From an uncultured Mailhella sp. (GTDB taxonomy: Bacteria > Desulfobacterota > Desulfovibrionia > Desulfovibrionales > Desulfovibrionaceae), in contig CALUPL010000064.1 of the NCBI GenBank assembly GCA_944322635.1, positions 1 through 64,000 on the forward strand: 64,000 nucleotides of DNA, in the 5' to 3' direction. Below are positions 7,825 to 15,687 of the stretch, piece after piece (the first letter of the stretch is position 1; every line of letters starts with the position of its first letter). Position numbers and translations under genes: made by a program. The notes under the pieces were generated by a model. That model was not told where the DNA came from. It searched no databases and was given only the letters and a program-made list of their open reading frames with translations.

Positions 7825-9021
7825 ATGGAAGCCGTCACCACTCCCTCTCACGCCGCCAAAGCCCGCTGGGCCGCGGTATTTTCCCTGTTCATGGGCGTCA
7901 CCTGTCTCATTTCCGCAGAGTTCATTCCCGTAAGCCTGCTCACGCCCATAGCCCGGGGCCTTTCCATTTCCGAAGGCATGACGGGGCAAACCGTCACCGC
8001 CGTAGGCGCGCTTGCCATGCTGACCAGTCTGCTGCTCGCGCCGCTCACCCGCCATACGGACAGGCGACGCATTCTGCTCATCCTTTCCGCCCTGCTCATC
8101 GCATCCAACGTGCTGGTCGCCACGGCTTCCAGCTACGCCATGCTTCTTCTCGGCCGCGGACTGCTCGGCATATGCGTGGGCGGATTCTGGTCCATGGCCT
8201 CCGCCGTCACCATTCAGCTCGTTCCGCCCAGAGACATTGCCCGCGCCCTCAGCATTCTCTACTCCGGCGTGTCCGTGGCCACCATCATTTCCCTGCCTCT
8301 CGCCAGCATTCTGGAAGAGCATTTCGGCTGGCGCAACGTGTTTCTGCTTTCCGCCGTTCCCGGCCTCGTTTCCTTCGCCTGGCAGTACGTCACCCTGCCC
8401 TCCATTCCTCCCCGGCCCGGCAACGACTTTCGCGGCATGATTTCCATGCTCAAGGTGCGCTGGGTGCTTGCCGGCATTGCCGCCACGGTGTTCGCCTACG
8501 GCGGCTACCACTCCCTGTTCACCTATCTGCGCCCCTATCTGGAACACGGTCTTTCTCTGACACCATCATCCCTGTCCGTCATGCTTCTGGCCTACGGCGT
8601 CGTTAACACGCTCGGCACCTTTGCCGCAGGCGTGCTTTTGAACAGAAACTTCAAGCTCACCATGGCCGGAATGCACGTGGCGCTCACGGTTCTGGCCGTT
8701 CTTCTCTTCTTCTGCCGGAACGTCGTGCCTTTCAGTCTGGCCATGCTTCTTTGCTGGGGCTTTCTGTTCGGCATGCTCTGCGTGGGCTGGACGGCCTGGA
8801 TAGCGCTCACGCTCTCCGACAAGGCGGAAATAGCCGGAGGCCTTTCCGTAGCGGCCATACAGTTTTCCATAGGTTCCGCCGCGGCCCTCGGCGGACACAT
8901 CTACGACGCTTCTGGCATGACGGGCATTTTTCTCGTGGCGGCCGTCATTCTTGCCGGAGCCACGGTTCTCGGCCTCGCAAGCTTTGCGCTCTACTTCAAA
9001 ACCACGGGACAGAAGCTCTAG
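7825..9021 (+). CDS. MFS transporter, DHA1/sugar-efflux or NepI-like
   Basis: 398 residues, almost entirely hydrophobic, with about 12 predicted membrane helices. The MFS motif-A-like loop LTRHTDRRRILL is near residue 70. Motif-C-like glycine-rich helices follow (GRGLLGICVGGFWSMA near 110). The pattern resembles DHA1-family exporters such as the purine nucleoside exporter NepI and the arabinose exporters; the substrate cannot be fixed from sequence. The start at 7825 has GAGG eight bases upstream; a longer frame begins at 7798. It lies between the secreted esterase and the cupin. Confidence 0.85.
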   Translation: MEAVTTPSHAAKARWAAVFSLFMGVTCLISAEFIPVSLLTPIARGLSISEGMTGQTVTAVGALAMLTSLLLAPLTRHTDRRRILLILSALLIASNVLVATASSYAMLLLGRGLLGICVGGFWSMASAVTIQLVPPRDIARALSILYSGVSVATIISLPLASILEEHFGWRNVFLLSAVPGLVSFAWQYVTLPSIPPRPGNDFRGMISMLKVRWVLAGIAATVFAYGGYHSLFTYLRPYLEHGLSLTPSSLSVMLLAYGVVNTLGTFAAGVLLNRNFKLTMAGMHVALTVLAVLLFFCRNVVPFSLAMLLCWGFLFGMLCVGWTAWIALTLSDKAEIAGGLSVAAIQFSIGSAAALGGHIYDASGMTGIFLVAAVILAGATVLGLASFALYFKTTGQKL

Positions 9022-9307
9022 AATTCCCCCATTTCCGCAGCACATTTCTTTATTGTCCGGCAGGATCAGGCAAGAAATGAAGAGGATGCGCACTATTTTC
9101 CCTCCGGCCCATGCGCTAATCTGTAAAAAATGAATGGCACCCGGTCTTCTGAGGTCTATCCTGTGGAAAGCCCCTTTCCGTAGGCACAGAAACATGACGC
9201 CCTTCAAAACCTTCTCGCCGAAAACGTTTTCCGTCCACTCCCGCAGTCCCGAACGGCTGCGCAAAGCTTTTCCTGAGACGGCAAAACACCCCATTCAGGA
9301 GCATACC

Positions 9308-9715
9308 ATGAACACCATCACCGATCTTTTTCCCCGCGGCGAGGCCAACACCGCCTACGCCAAGTACTTTACCGGCAACAGCTATCTGAACATGCTCTCG
9401 ACCGAAGGCGTGGCCATAGGCAACGTGACCTTCGAACCGGGCTGCCGCAACAACTGGCACATTCACCATGCCGACAGAAACGGCGGACAGATTCTGCTGT
9501 GCACGGCCGGACGCGGCTGGTATCAGGAATGGGGCAAGAGCGCCCGCGAACTTCACCCCGGCGACGTGGTCATCATTCCCGCAGGCGTCAAGCACTGGCA
9601 CGGCGCGGCCAAAGACAGCTGGTTCTCGCATCTGGCCGTGGAAGTTCCGGGCGTGAACGCCTCCAATGAATGGCTCGAACCCGTTACGGCAGACGAATAC
9701 GATCCTCTTCCCTAG
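9308..9715 (+). CDS. single-domain cupin protein
   Basis: 135 residues, a complete conserved beta-barrel cupin. Motif 1 has His51 and His53 (NNWHIHH), with Gln61 where many cupins have Glu. Motif 2 is PGDVVIIPAGVKHWH with His96 and His98. These residues should bind a divalent metal. Small cupins of this kind are often annotated as carboxymuconolactone-decarboxylase-associated or detoxification proteins; the substrate is unknown. The ATG at 9308 follows AGGAG; upstream in-frame sequence back to 9134 looks non-coding. It is last of the set facing the LysR gene, and a terminator follows at 9811. Confidence 0.85.
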   Translation: MNTITDLFPRGEANTAYAKYFTGNSYLNMLSTEGVAIGNVTFEPGCRNNWHIHHADRNGGQILLCTAGRGWYQEWGKSARELHPGDVVIIPAGVKHWHGAAKDSWFSHLAVEVPGVNASNEWLEPVTADEYDPLP

Positions 9716-9810
9716 CTTCTCCCCCGAGGCGTAAAAAAACTCTGCCGCAACCTTTGTCTGCGCAGCCCAGAACTTGTTTTCGCCTCAGGCAACTTACTCT
9801 TCCTTCCATG

Positions 9811-9850
9811 AAAAAGCGCCTTCCGAAAACAGGTTCGAAGGCGCTTTTTT
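9811..9850 (+). terminator. terminator after cupin gene
   Basis: Perfect 13-bp stem AAAAAGCGCCTTC/GAAGGCGCTTTTT with a 13-base loop and a six-T tract. It isolates the cupin set from the metY promoter. Confidence 0.82.
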
Positions 9851-10135
9851 ACTTTTTCAATTCCTCAGAATCCGCCCTGCCATATCGACAGAAATTCGGC
9901 AAAAGCTCCCGCCGCTTTTCTCCGAGCATGACGACCTTCTCCTCCCCCGAAGCGGAATCCCTTCCGCGCGGTCTCCTGCAAAATTCCGACGAATTTTCTG
10001 CCGCAGAACAAAAAAACTTTCTTCCCGTTCCGCTCTTCCGCAACGGCCATGCCGACGGCAGAAGTCGTATTTTCCTTGGGAGACAAAGCCCGAGAGACAA
10101 CTAAGCGAAAAACGTTCCGGCCTTCTCTCCCCCGC

Positions 10136-10164
10136 TTGACATTTTTGAAAGCCGCAAATATAAG
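10136..10164 (+). promoter_or_regulatory. strong sigma-70 promoter for metY-metA
   Basis: Consensus -35 TTGACA (10136-10141), exactly 17 bases, then TATAAG (10159-10164). The predicted start is near 10171, giving a leader of about 255 bases before metY. Confidence 0.8.
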
Positions 10165-10172
10165 GATTTCCA

Positions 10173-10188
10173 GATATAGAGTTATATC
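10173..10188. promoter_or_regulatory. palindromic operator at the metY transcription start
   Basis: A perfect inverted repeat GATATA-GAGT-TATATC placed at about +2 to +18. This is a typical repressor position. Methionine genes of Desulfovibrionales are known to be controlled by the ArsR-family repressor SahR, so this is a candidate SahR-type site. I cannot confirm the consensus from memory. Confidence 0.55.
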
Positions 10189-10203
10189 AAAGGCAGGCAT
10201 GAA

Positions 10204-10284
10204 ATGGAATACTTCCTCGAAATTCTCAACGAGCGCATGTGCAGGGGCGAACCATCAGTCGCACCGGCCTTTTTTCATGCCTGA
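10204..10284 (+). CDS. possible 26-residue leader peptide
   Basis: ATG at 10204 with AGGCAGG upstream, reading MEYFLEILNERMCRGEPSVA and six more residues to a TGA at 10282-10284. It contains adjacent Met and Cys codons (10237-10242). A ribosome paused there would leave the antiterminator segment 10258-10268 free, whereas one reaching the stop would cover the P1 3' arm and allow termination. One Met and one Cys codon are weak control codons, so this could be chance. Confidence 0.25.
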   Translation: MEYFLEILNERMCRGEPSVAPAFFHA

Positions 10285-10297
10285 GCAATATCGGCAG

Positions 10298-10326
10298 AAA
10301 GCCCGTGCGACAAGCGCGGGCTTTTT
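10298..10326 (+). terminator. early terminator in the metY leader
   Basis: Stem AAAGCCCGTGC/GCGCGGGCTTT (one G-U), GACAA loop and a T tract, about 100 bases before the metY start codon and with no gene in front of it. This is the layout of a regulated attenuator. Confidence 0.8.
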
Positions 10327-10427
10327 CATTTTTGTTCACCGGTTCCGTCGGACATGACCCGACCCCCTGTGTCCGACCGGCACAACAGCAATGCAAACAC
10401 GGCTTACGCCTTAAAAAAGGATATCAC

Positions 10428-11711
10428 ATGAACAAGCACATTGAGACCACCTGCGTACAGGGCGGTTACACTCCCGGCAACGGCGAACCCCGTCAGATTC
10501 CCATTATTCAGAGCACCACGTTCAAGTACAACACCAGCGAAGACATGGGCAAGCTGTTCGACCTTGAAGCAAGCGGCTACTTCTACACTCGTCTTCAGAA
10601 TCCCACCAACGACTACGTGGCCGCCAAAATAGCCGCGCTTGAAGGCGGCTCCGCCGCCATGCTTACCTCCTCCGGTCAGGCGGCCTCGTTCTTCAGCGTG
10701 TTCAACCTGGCGAGCGCCGGCGATCATGTTGTGGCCTCCTCCACCATTTACGGCGGCACCTACAACCTGTTTGCCGTTACCATGAAGCGCATGGGCATTG
10801 AGTTCACCTTCGTTTCTCCCGACTGCACCGACGAAGAGCTCAACGCAGCTTTCCGCCCCAACACCAAGGCCGTTTTCGGCGAAACCATTGCCAACCCCGC
10901 CCTTGTGGTGCTCGACATAGAACGCTTTGCCAAGGCGGCTCATGCCCACGGCGTTCCGCTTATCGTGGACAACACCTTTGCCACGCCCGTGAACTGCCGT
11001 CCCATTGAATGGGGCGCCGACATCGTCGTGCACTCCACCACCAAGTACATGGACGGTCACGGCGCGGCCGTGGGCGGCTGCATCGTGGATTCCGGCAAGT
11101 TCGACTGGATGGCCCATGCCGAAAAGTTCCCCGGCCTCTGCACTCCCGACGAAAGCTACCACGGCATCACCTACGTGACCAAATTCGGCAACGCCGCCGC
11201 ATACATCACCAAGGCCACGGCGCAGCTCATGCGCGACTTCGGCGCCATTCAGGCTCCGCAGAACGCCTTTTTGCTGAATCTTGGCCTGGAAAGCCTGCAT
11301 GTACGCATGGCCCGTCACTGTGAAAACGGTCTGGCCGTGGCCAAATACCTCAGCCAGAGCGATCTTGTGGACTGGGTACGCTACCCCGGTCTGCCCGGCG
11401 ACAAGTACTATGAACTTGCCCAGAAGTACCTTCCCAACGGCTCCTGCGGCGTGGTGAGCTTTGGCGTGAAGGGCGGCCGCAAGGCGGCTGAAAACTTCAT
11501 GAAGCACCTGCGCATTGCCGCCATTGAAACCCATGTGGCCGACGCCCGTACCTGCTGTCTGCATCCTGCAAGCGCCACCCATCGCCAGATGAACGACGAA
11601 GAACTGCGCAACTGCGGCATTCTGCCCGAACTCGTACGCTTCTCCTGCGGCATAGAGAACGCTGAAGACCTCATTGCCGACATCGATCAGGCTCTGGAAG
11701 CCAATCGCTGA
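10428..11711 (+). CDS. metY: O-acetylhomoserine sulfhydrylase
   Basis: 427 residues, usual size for the family. A PLP enzyme of the Cys/Met metabolism class that makes homocysteine from O-acetylhomoserine and sulfide (direct sulfhydrylation), an apt route for an organism that produces sulfide. The opening segment HIETTCVQGGYTP is typical, the PLP lysine is Lys206 in STTKYMDGHG, and SSGQAA near 81-86 binds the cofactor phosphate. The ATG at 10428 has AAAAAAGG seven bases upstream; the open frame continues to 10239 through the leader and is not coding there. It is the first gene of the metY-metA unit and controlled by the promoter, operator and attenuator upstream. Confidence 0.94.
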   Translation: MNKHIETTCVQGGYTPGNGEPRQIPIIQSTTFKYNTSEDMGKLFDLEASGYFYTRLQNPTNDYVAAKIAALEGGSAAMLTSSGQAASFFSVFNLASAGDHVVASSTIYGGTYNLFAVTMKRMGIEFTFVSPDCTDEELNAAFRPNTKAVFGETIANPALVVLDIERFAKAAHAHGVPLIVDNTFATPVNCRPIEWGADIVVHSTTKYMDGHGAAVGGCIVDSGKFDWMAHAEKFPGLCTPDESYHGITYVTKFGNAAAYITKATAQLMRDFGAIQAPQNAFLLNLGLESLHVRMARHCENGLAVAKYLSQSDLVDWVRYPGLPGDKYYELAQKYLPNGSCGVVSFGVKGGRKAAENFMKHLRIAAIETHVADARTCCLHPASATHRQMNDEELRNCGILPELVRFSCGIENAEDLIADIDQALEANR

Positions 11712-11717
11712 TTTTGC

Positions 11718-11743
11718 GGGCCTTCCGGATATCCGGAAGGCCC
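11718..11743. terminator. 26-bp perfect palindrome between metY and metA
   Basis: GGGCCTTCCGGAT followed directly by its exact reverse complement, then CTTCCTTA. The hairpin is very stable but the T tract is poor. It may be a leaky terminator or an RNA-stability element that sets the metA:metY ratio. Confidence 0.6.
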
Positions 11744-11798
11744 TTCCTTACAGGTTCCGGCTTCCCGAACCATTCCGTCCATCATCCGGGAGGATGCC

Positions 11799-12740
11799 AT
11801 GCCCATCAAAATTCCCAATGAACTTCCTGCCGTAAAAACGCTCAACAACGAAAACATATTCGTCATTACCGAAACGCGCGCCGTCACGCAGGATATCCGT
11901 CCGCTGAAAATACTGCTGCTCAACCTCATGCCTACCAAGATAGCAACAGAGACGCAGCTTTCCCGTCTGCTGGGCAACACTCCCCTTCAAGTGGAACTTG
12001 AACTTATCCACACTTCCAGTCATGAGTCCAAAAACACGCCGCGCAGTCATCTGCTGTCCTTCTATAAAACCTTCGAAGAAGTGCGCGGCAACTACTACGA
12101 CGGCATGATCATCACCGGCGCGCCCGTGGAACTCATGCCCTTTGAGAAAGTGGAATACTGGAACGAGCTTTGCGACATCATGGAATGGAGCAAGAGTCAC
12201 GTGCACAGCACCTTCCACATCTGCTGGGGCGCTCAGGCAGGCCTCTACTACCACTACGGCATTCAGAAAAGGCTTCTGCCCAAAAAAATTTCCGGCATCT
12301 ATCCCCATCATGTGGATCATGCCGGTTCCATTCTCTTCCGGGGCTTCGATGACGTGTTCATGGTGCCCCATTCCCGTAACACCACCGTGGACAGGGCCGA
12401 CGTGGAAAAGCAGCCCGAACTGAAAATACTCGCCTCTTCTCCCGTGGCGGGGCTGTATGCCATTTCTACGGACAACGGCAAACAGATTTTTATTACCGGA
12501 CATTCCGAATACGACGCCGACACACTGCACAAGGAATACACTCGTGACCTTGCCGCCGGAATAAATCCCGAGATCCCCGAAAATTACTATCCAAACGACG
12601 ATCCCAGCCAGCCTCCCCGCATGACCTGGCGCGCCCATGCCCATCTGCTCTACGCCAACTGGCTCAACTATTTTGTCTATCAGTCCACGCCCTACGATCT
12701 TGCAGAACTGGAGAAGCAGGCAAAAGCCGGCCGCAAATAA
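11799..12740 (+). CDS. metA: homoserine O-acetyltransferase (MetA family)
   Basis: 313 residues. Activates homoserine for methionine synthesis. The active-site residues fall at the standard positions: Cys142 in HICWGAQAG, His235 and Glu237 in TGHSEYD. Residue 111 is Glu ([10 protein letters not shown]); in the literature Glu111 goes with acetyl-CoA use, as in the Bacillus cereus enzyme, while Gly111 in E. coli goes with succinyl-CoA. O-acetylhomoserine is therefore predicted, which fits the neighbouring MetY. The ATG follows GGGAGG. It lies 87 bases after metY, across a strong palindrome. Automated pipelines may call it a succinyltransferase; the residue argues against that. Confidence 0.92.
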   Translation: MPIKIPNELPAVKTLNNENIFVITETRAVTQDIRPLKILLLNLMPTKIATETQLSRLLGNTPLQVELELIHTSSHESKNTPRSHLLSFYKTFEEVRGNYYDGMIITGAPVELMPFEKVEYWNELCDIMEWSKSHVHSTFHICWGAQAGLYYHYGIQKRLLPKKISGIYPHHVDHAGSILFRGFDDVFMVPHSRNTTVDRADVEKQPELKILASSPVAGLYAISTDNGKQIFITGHSEYDADTLHKEYTRDLAAGINPEIPENYYPNDDPSQPPRMTWRAHAHLLYANWLNYFVYQSTPYDLAELEKQAKAGRK

Positions 12741-12773
12741 AGTCATTCGCGTCTCTTTTCAGGCAAGTAAGTC

Positions 12774-12819
12774 AGAAAGGCTCCGTTCTCTTCCTTCAAG
12801 AAAAGAGCGGAGCCTTTCT
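12774..12819. terminator. bidirectional terminator between metA and kdsD
   Basis: 12-bp arms AGAAAGGCTCCG/CGGAGCCTTTCT plus inner pairing TCTCTT/AAGAAAAGAG, between two convergent genes. Stop signals for both directions are plausible, though the T tracts are short. Confidence 0.6.
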
Positions 12820-12941
12820 GCAACTGTAAAAATCACCAATACCCGGCGATAGCACGCCCAAAAAGAGAAGTCTTCTCCAAAAAGTTTGCGGGGAGCTCCG
12901 TGAACAGGCTTCCCGCTTTTCCTATGCTTTACAGCGAGATT

Positions 12942-13877
12942 TTACAAAATGTCGTGCATGCTCAGAACGCCGAGCGGCCTGTGCTCATCGTCCACCACGA
13001 ACACGCAGGTGATCTTCCTCTCTTCCATGATGCCCTGTGCCTTGGCACTCAGCGCGTCGGCACCGACGCACACGGGATTTCTGGTCATAAGTTCGCAGGC
13101 CGTGCTTTCAAGAATGTTCGGCCCCATGTGACGGCGCAGGTCGCCGTCGGTAATGATGCCAACAAGTTTTTCCCCTTCCATGACGCCCACGCAGCCGAAG
13201 CCCTTTCGCGTCATTTCGGCAAGCACGTCCATCATGGGCGCGTTCAAAGACACGAGAGGCACGGAGTCTCCCGTATGCATGAGGTCACGCACAAGCGAAA
13301 GCCTGTGCCCCAGAGAACCTCCGGGATGAAAACGCCGGAAGTCTTCCTTGCGGAAACCGCGCGCCGTAAGCAGACACATGGCAAGAGCATCCCCCAGGGC
13401 CATCTGCACCGTGGTGCTTGTGGTGGGGGCGCAGTCCAGCGGACAGGCTTCATGAAGCTGAGGCTGAAGGAGAAGATGGTCGCAGTGCTTGCCGAGAAAG
13501 CTGTCGGCGTTTTTGGTAATGGCCACGAGGGGCATATTGTTCTGCGAGGCATAAAGAACGATGTCCGTCAGCTCCGAGGTGTTGCCGGAATTGGAAATGG
13601 CAATCACGGCATCTTCCGGCGTCATCATGCCGAGATCTCCGTGACTGGCTTCGGCAGGATGAATGAAATAGGCCGGCGAGCCCGTGGACGCAAGCGTAGC
13701 CGCTATCTTGCGCGCCACATGGCCGCTTTTGCCCATGCCGGTGACGGCTATTCTTCCCTTGATGCCGAGGAGGCAGTCCACCGTTTTTTCAAACGTTTCT
13801 CCCAGGCTGTCGGCCAGAATGCAGAGCGCCTGCGCCTCATCGCGCAGCACCTGCCTTGCTTCGTCAAGATACTTCAT
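12942..13877 (-). CDS. kdsD: D-arabinose 5-phosphate isomerase (KdsD/KpsF type)
   Basis: About 311 residues. Converts ribulose 5-phosphate to arabinose 5-phosphate, the first precursor of Kdo. An N-terminal SIS sugar-isomerase domain (VTGMGKSGHVARK near 45-60, ISNSGNTSE near 92-100) is followed by two CBS repeats (about 200-311, with GIITDGDLRRH). It is the last gene of the kdsA-kdsB-kdsD operon. Two starts are possible: the ATG at 13877, or a GTG at 13886 that overlaps the kdsB stop (GTGA). The ATG was preferred because AAGGCGAG stands at good distance. The size and domain order match the family. Confidence 0.9.
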   Translation of the reverse strand: MKYLDEARQVLRDEAQALCILADSLGETFEKTVDCLLGIKGRIAVTGMGKSGHVARKIAATLASTGSPAYFIHPAEASHGDLGMMTPEDAVIAISNSGNTSELTDIVLYASQNNMPLVAITKNADSFLGKHCDHLLLQPQLHEACPLDCAPTTSTTVQMALGDALAMCLLTARGFRKEDFRRFHPGGSLGHRLSLVRDLMHTGDSVPLVSLNAPMMDVLAEMTRKGFGCVGVMEGEKLVGIITDGDLRRHMGPNILESTACELMTRNPVCVGADALSAKAQGIMEERKITCVFVVDDEHRPLGVLSMHDIL

Positions 13878-13882
13878 GGTGC

Positions 13883-14614
13883 TCACTCGCCTTTTTCTCC
13901 AATGATGCGGCGAACTTCTTCCAGGTCTTCCGGAGTGTCCACGCCGGGTCCCACGGCCTTCACTTCAAGCACGCGGATGGCTATGCCCGCCTGAAGCACG
14001 CGAAGCTGCTCCAGCTTTTCCGTATTTTCCAGCGGAGAATACGGCAGGGAACCGAAGTTTATGAGAAATTCCCGGCGGTAGGCGTACATGCCGAGATGCC
14101 CGAAATACTCGGGAGTGATGCCTCCGGATCGCGGAAACGGAATGGGACTGCGGCTGAAATACAACGCGTTGCCGTTGTGGGCGCGAACGACCTTGACGAG
14201 ATTGGGGTTCTGCGCCTGCTCCGCGCTTATGGGATAGCAGAGCGTTCCCATTTGCAGCGAAGAGTCTTCCAGCATGGCGCGCGCCAGCTTTTCAATGGAA
14301 TCCGGTTCCACCAGCGGCTCGTCACCCTGCACGTTCACATAAATATCGGCTGGATGAGCCTTTGCCACTTCAATGAGTCTGTCGGAACCGGAGGGGCAGT
14401 CTGTGCTGGTCATGCAGGCTCTGCCGCCGAAGGAATCCACAGCGCTCATGATGCGCTCATCGTCCGTGGCCACCAGCACCTCGTCGAAAAGCTTTACCCG
14501 GCGCACTCGTTCATACACGCGCTGCACCATGGTCTTTCCGCAAATGTCAACCAGAGGCTTGCCCGGCAGACGCGTGGACGCGTATCGGGAAGGTATGACG
14601 GCTATGATGCTCAT
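13883..14614 (-). CDS. kdsB: CMP-Kdo synthetase
   Basis: 243 residues. Activates Kdo with CTP for transfer onto lipid A. It has the nucleotidyltransferase start [15 protein letters not shown] (about 7-21), then [14 protein letters not shown] and the C-terminal [13 protein letters not shown] typical of KdsB. The ATG at 14614 overlaps the kdsA stop as ATGA; a GTG two codons earlier is less likely. It sits between kdsA and kdsD, so one mRNA supplies isomerase, synthase and activating enzyme. Confidence 0.94.
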   Translation of the reverse strand: MSIIAVIPSRYASTRLPGKPLVDICGKTMVQRVYERVRRVKLFDEVLVATDDERIMSAVDSFGGRACMTSTDCPSGSDRLIEVAKAHPADIYVNVQGDEPLVEPDSIEKLARAMLEDSSLQMGTLCYPISAEQAQNPNLVKVVRAHNGNALYFSRSPIPFPRSGGITPEYFGHLGMYAYRREFLINFGSLPYSPLENTEKLEQLRVLQAGIAIRVLEVKAVGPGVDTPEDLEEVRRIIGEKGE

Positions 14615-15444
14615 GCGCACTTCTCCTTGGCAACGGCGTCAAAGGCCTTAATAAGGGACAGGAATTTGGGCAGATCCTTTATGGCCAGCATGTTCGGACC
14701 GTCGCAGGGAGCCTTGTCCGGGTCGGGATGCACTTCCATGAAAATGCCCGCCACCCCCACGGCCGCAGCCGCCCGGGCCAGAGTGGGCACAAATTCCCGC
14801 TGTCCGCCGCTGCACGAGCCCTGAGCGCCGGGAAGCTGCACGGAATGCGTGGCGTCGAACACCACCGGCGCAAACTTCTTCATGATTTCAAGGCCGCGCA
14901 TATCTACCACCAGATTTCCGTACCCGAAAGTGGTGCCCCGTTCGCAGAGGGTAATACGCTCGTTGCCCGTGGAGCGGGCCTTTTTGAGCACGTTTTCCAT
15001 TTCCCACGGCGCGAGGAACTGACCTTTTTTAATATTGACCGGCTTCATGGTGGAAGCAGCCGCCAGAATGAGATCGGTCTGGCGGCAGAGGAACGCGGGG
15101 GTCTGAAGATAATCCACCACTTCGGCCACGGGCGCGGCCTGTTCGGCGACATGAATGTCGGTAAGCACGGGAATGTTCCGGCTTTCGCGCACTTCGGCCA
15201 GAATGGACAGACCTTCCTTCATGCCCACGCCGCGAAAACCCACGCCGGAACTGCGGTTGGCCTTGTCGAAGCTGGACTTGTACACAAAGGGAATACCCGC
15301 CGCCGCAAATATTTCCTTGAGCGCGGCGGAAACTTCCAGAGCATGGGCGCGGCTTTCTATGGCGCACGGCCCGGCTATGAAGAAAAGAGGCTGAGCGTTG
15401 TCGGCCTTGATGTACGGTTTGCCGTTGAATTCAAGTTCAAACAT
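14611..15444 (-). CDS. kdsA: Kdo-8-phosphate synthase
   Basis: 277 residues. Condenses phosphoenolpyruvate with arabinose 5-phosphate to Kdo-8-phosphate. Family motifs: AGPCAIES near 24-31, [10 protein letters not shown] near 57-66, GVGMKEGL and the C-terminal [16 protein letters not shown]. Cys27 in AGPC is the metal ligand of the metal-dependent class (Aquifex type); the metal-free E. coli enzyme has Asn there. It is the first gene of the Kdo operon and has overlapping stop/start with kdsB. Confidence 0.94.
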   Translation of the reverse strand: MFELEFNGKPYIKADNAQPLFFIAGPCAIESRAHALEVSAALKEIFAAAGIPFVYKSSFDKANRSSGVGFRGVGMKEGLSILAEVRESRNIPVLTDIHVAEQAAPVAEVVDYLQTPAFLCRQTDLILAAASTMKPVNIKKGQFLAPWEMENVLKKARSTGNERITLCERGTTFGYGNLVVDMRGLEIMKKFAPVVFDATHSVQLPGAQGSCSGGQREFVPTLARAAAAVGVAGIFMEVHPDPDKAPCDGPNMLAIKDLPKFLSLIKAFDAVAKEKCA

Positions 15445-15687
15445 GAATACTCCAAGCCCGTCGGGCGAAAAAAGGAAGAACTGAGGGGAAAAGTATAAGA
15501 CATGCCCGAATCGACTTCAAGGGAAGAGCCGCACAAAGACTGCGGGAGCATCTTTTGAAAAAAGGCTTTTTCCGGCATGGGAAAAGGCATGGACGCCTCT
15601 GAAGAACCGTCGTATGCTGAATGCGGCACAACGATTTTGCACGGATTCACAAAACCAGCAACGCTTTTCAGCGCGCAGAAGGTATTC

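Larger units (their letters stand above)
10194..10330 (+). promoter_or_regulatory. structured leader RNA upstream of metY (riboswitch or attenuator candidate)
   Basis: The leader has a perfect 11-bp closing helix P1 (CAGGCATGAAA 10194-10204 with TTTCATGCCTG 10273-10283). Inside it are two small hairpins: 10216-10219 with 10230-10233, and 10245-10250 with 10259-10265 around a bulged A. A terminator follows at 10298-10326. Bases 10258-10268 (GTCGCACCGGC) can instead pair, 10 of 11 positions, with 10301-10311 (GCCCGTGCGAC), the left arm of the terminator. The same segment is therefore either in the inner hairpin or in an antiterminator. It does not match the SAM-I, SAM-II, SAM-III or SAH riboswitch consensus as I know them. 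Confidence 0.6.

Noticed and set aside
10194-10330. SAM-I, SAM-II, SAM-III or SAH riboswitch assignment for the metY leader
   Set aside because: Core consensus sequences of these classes are not found; only the general architecture fits.
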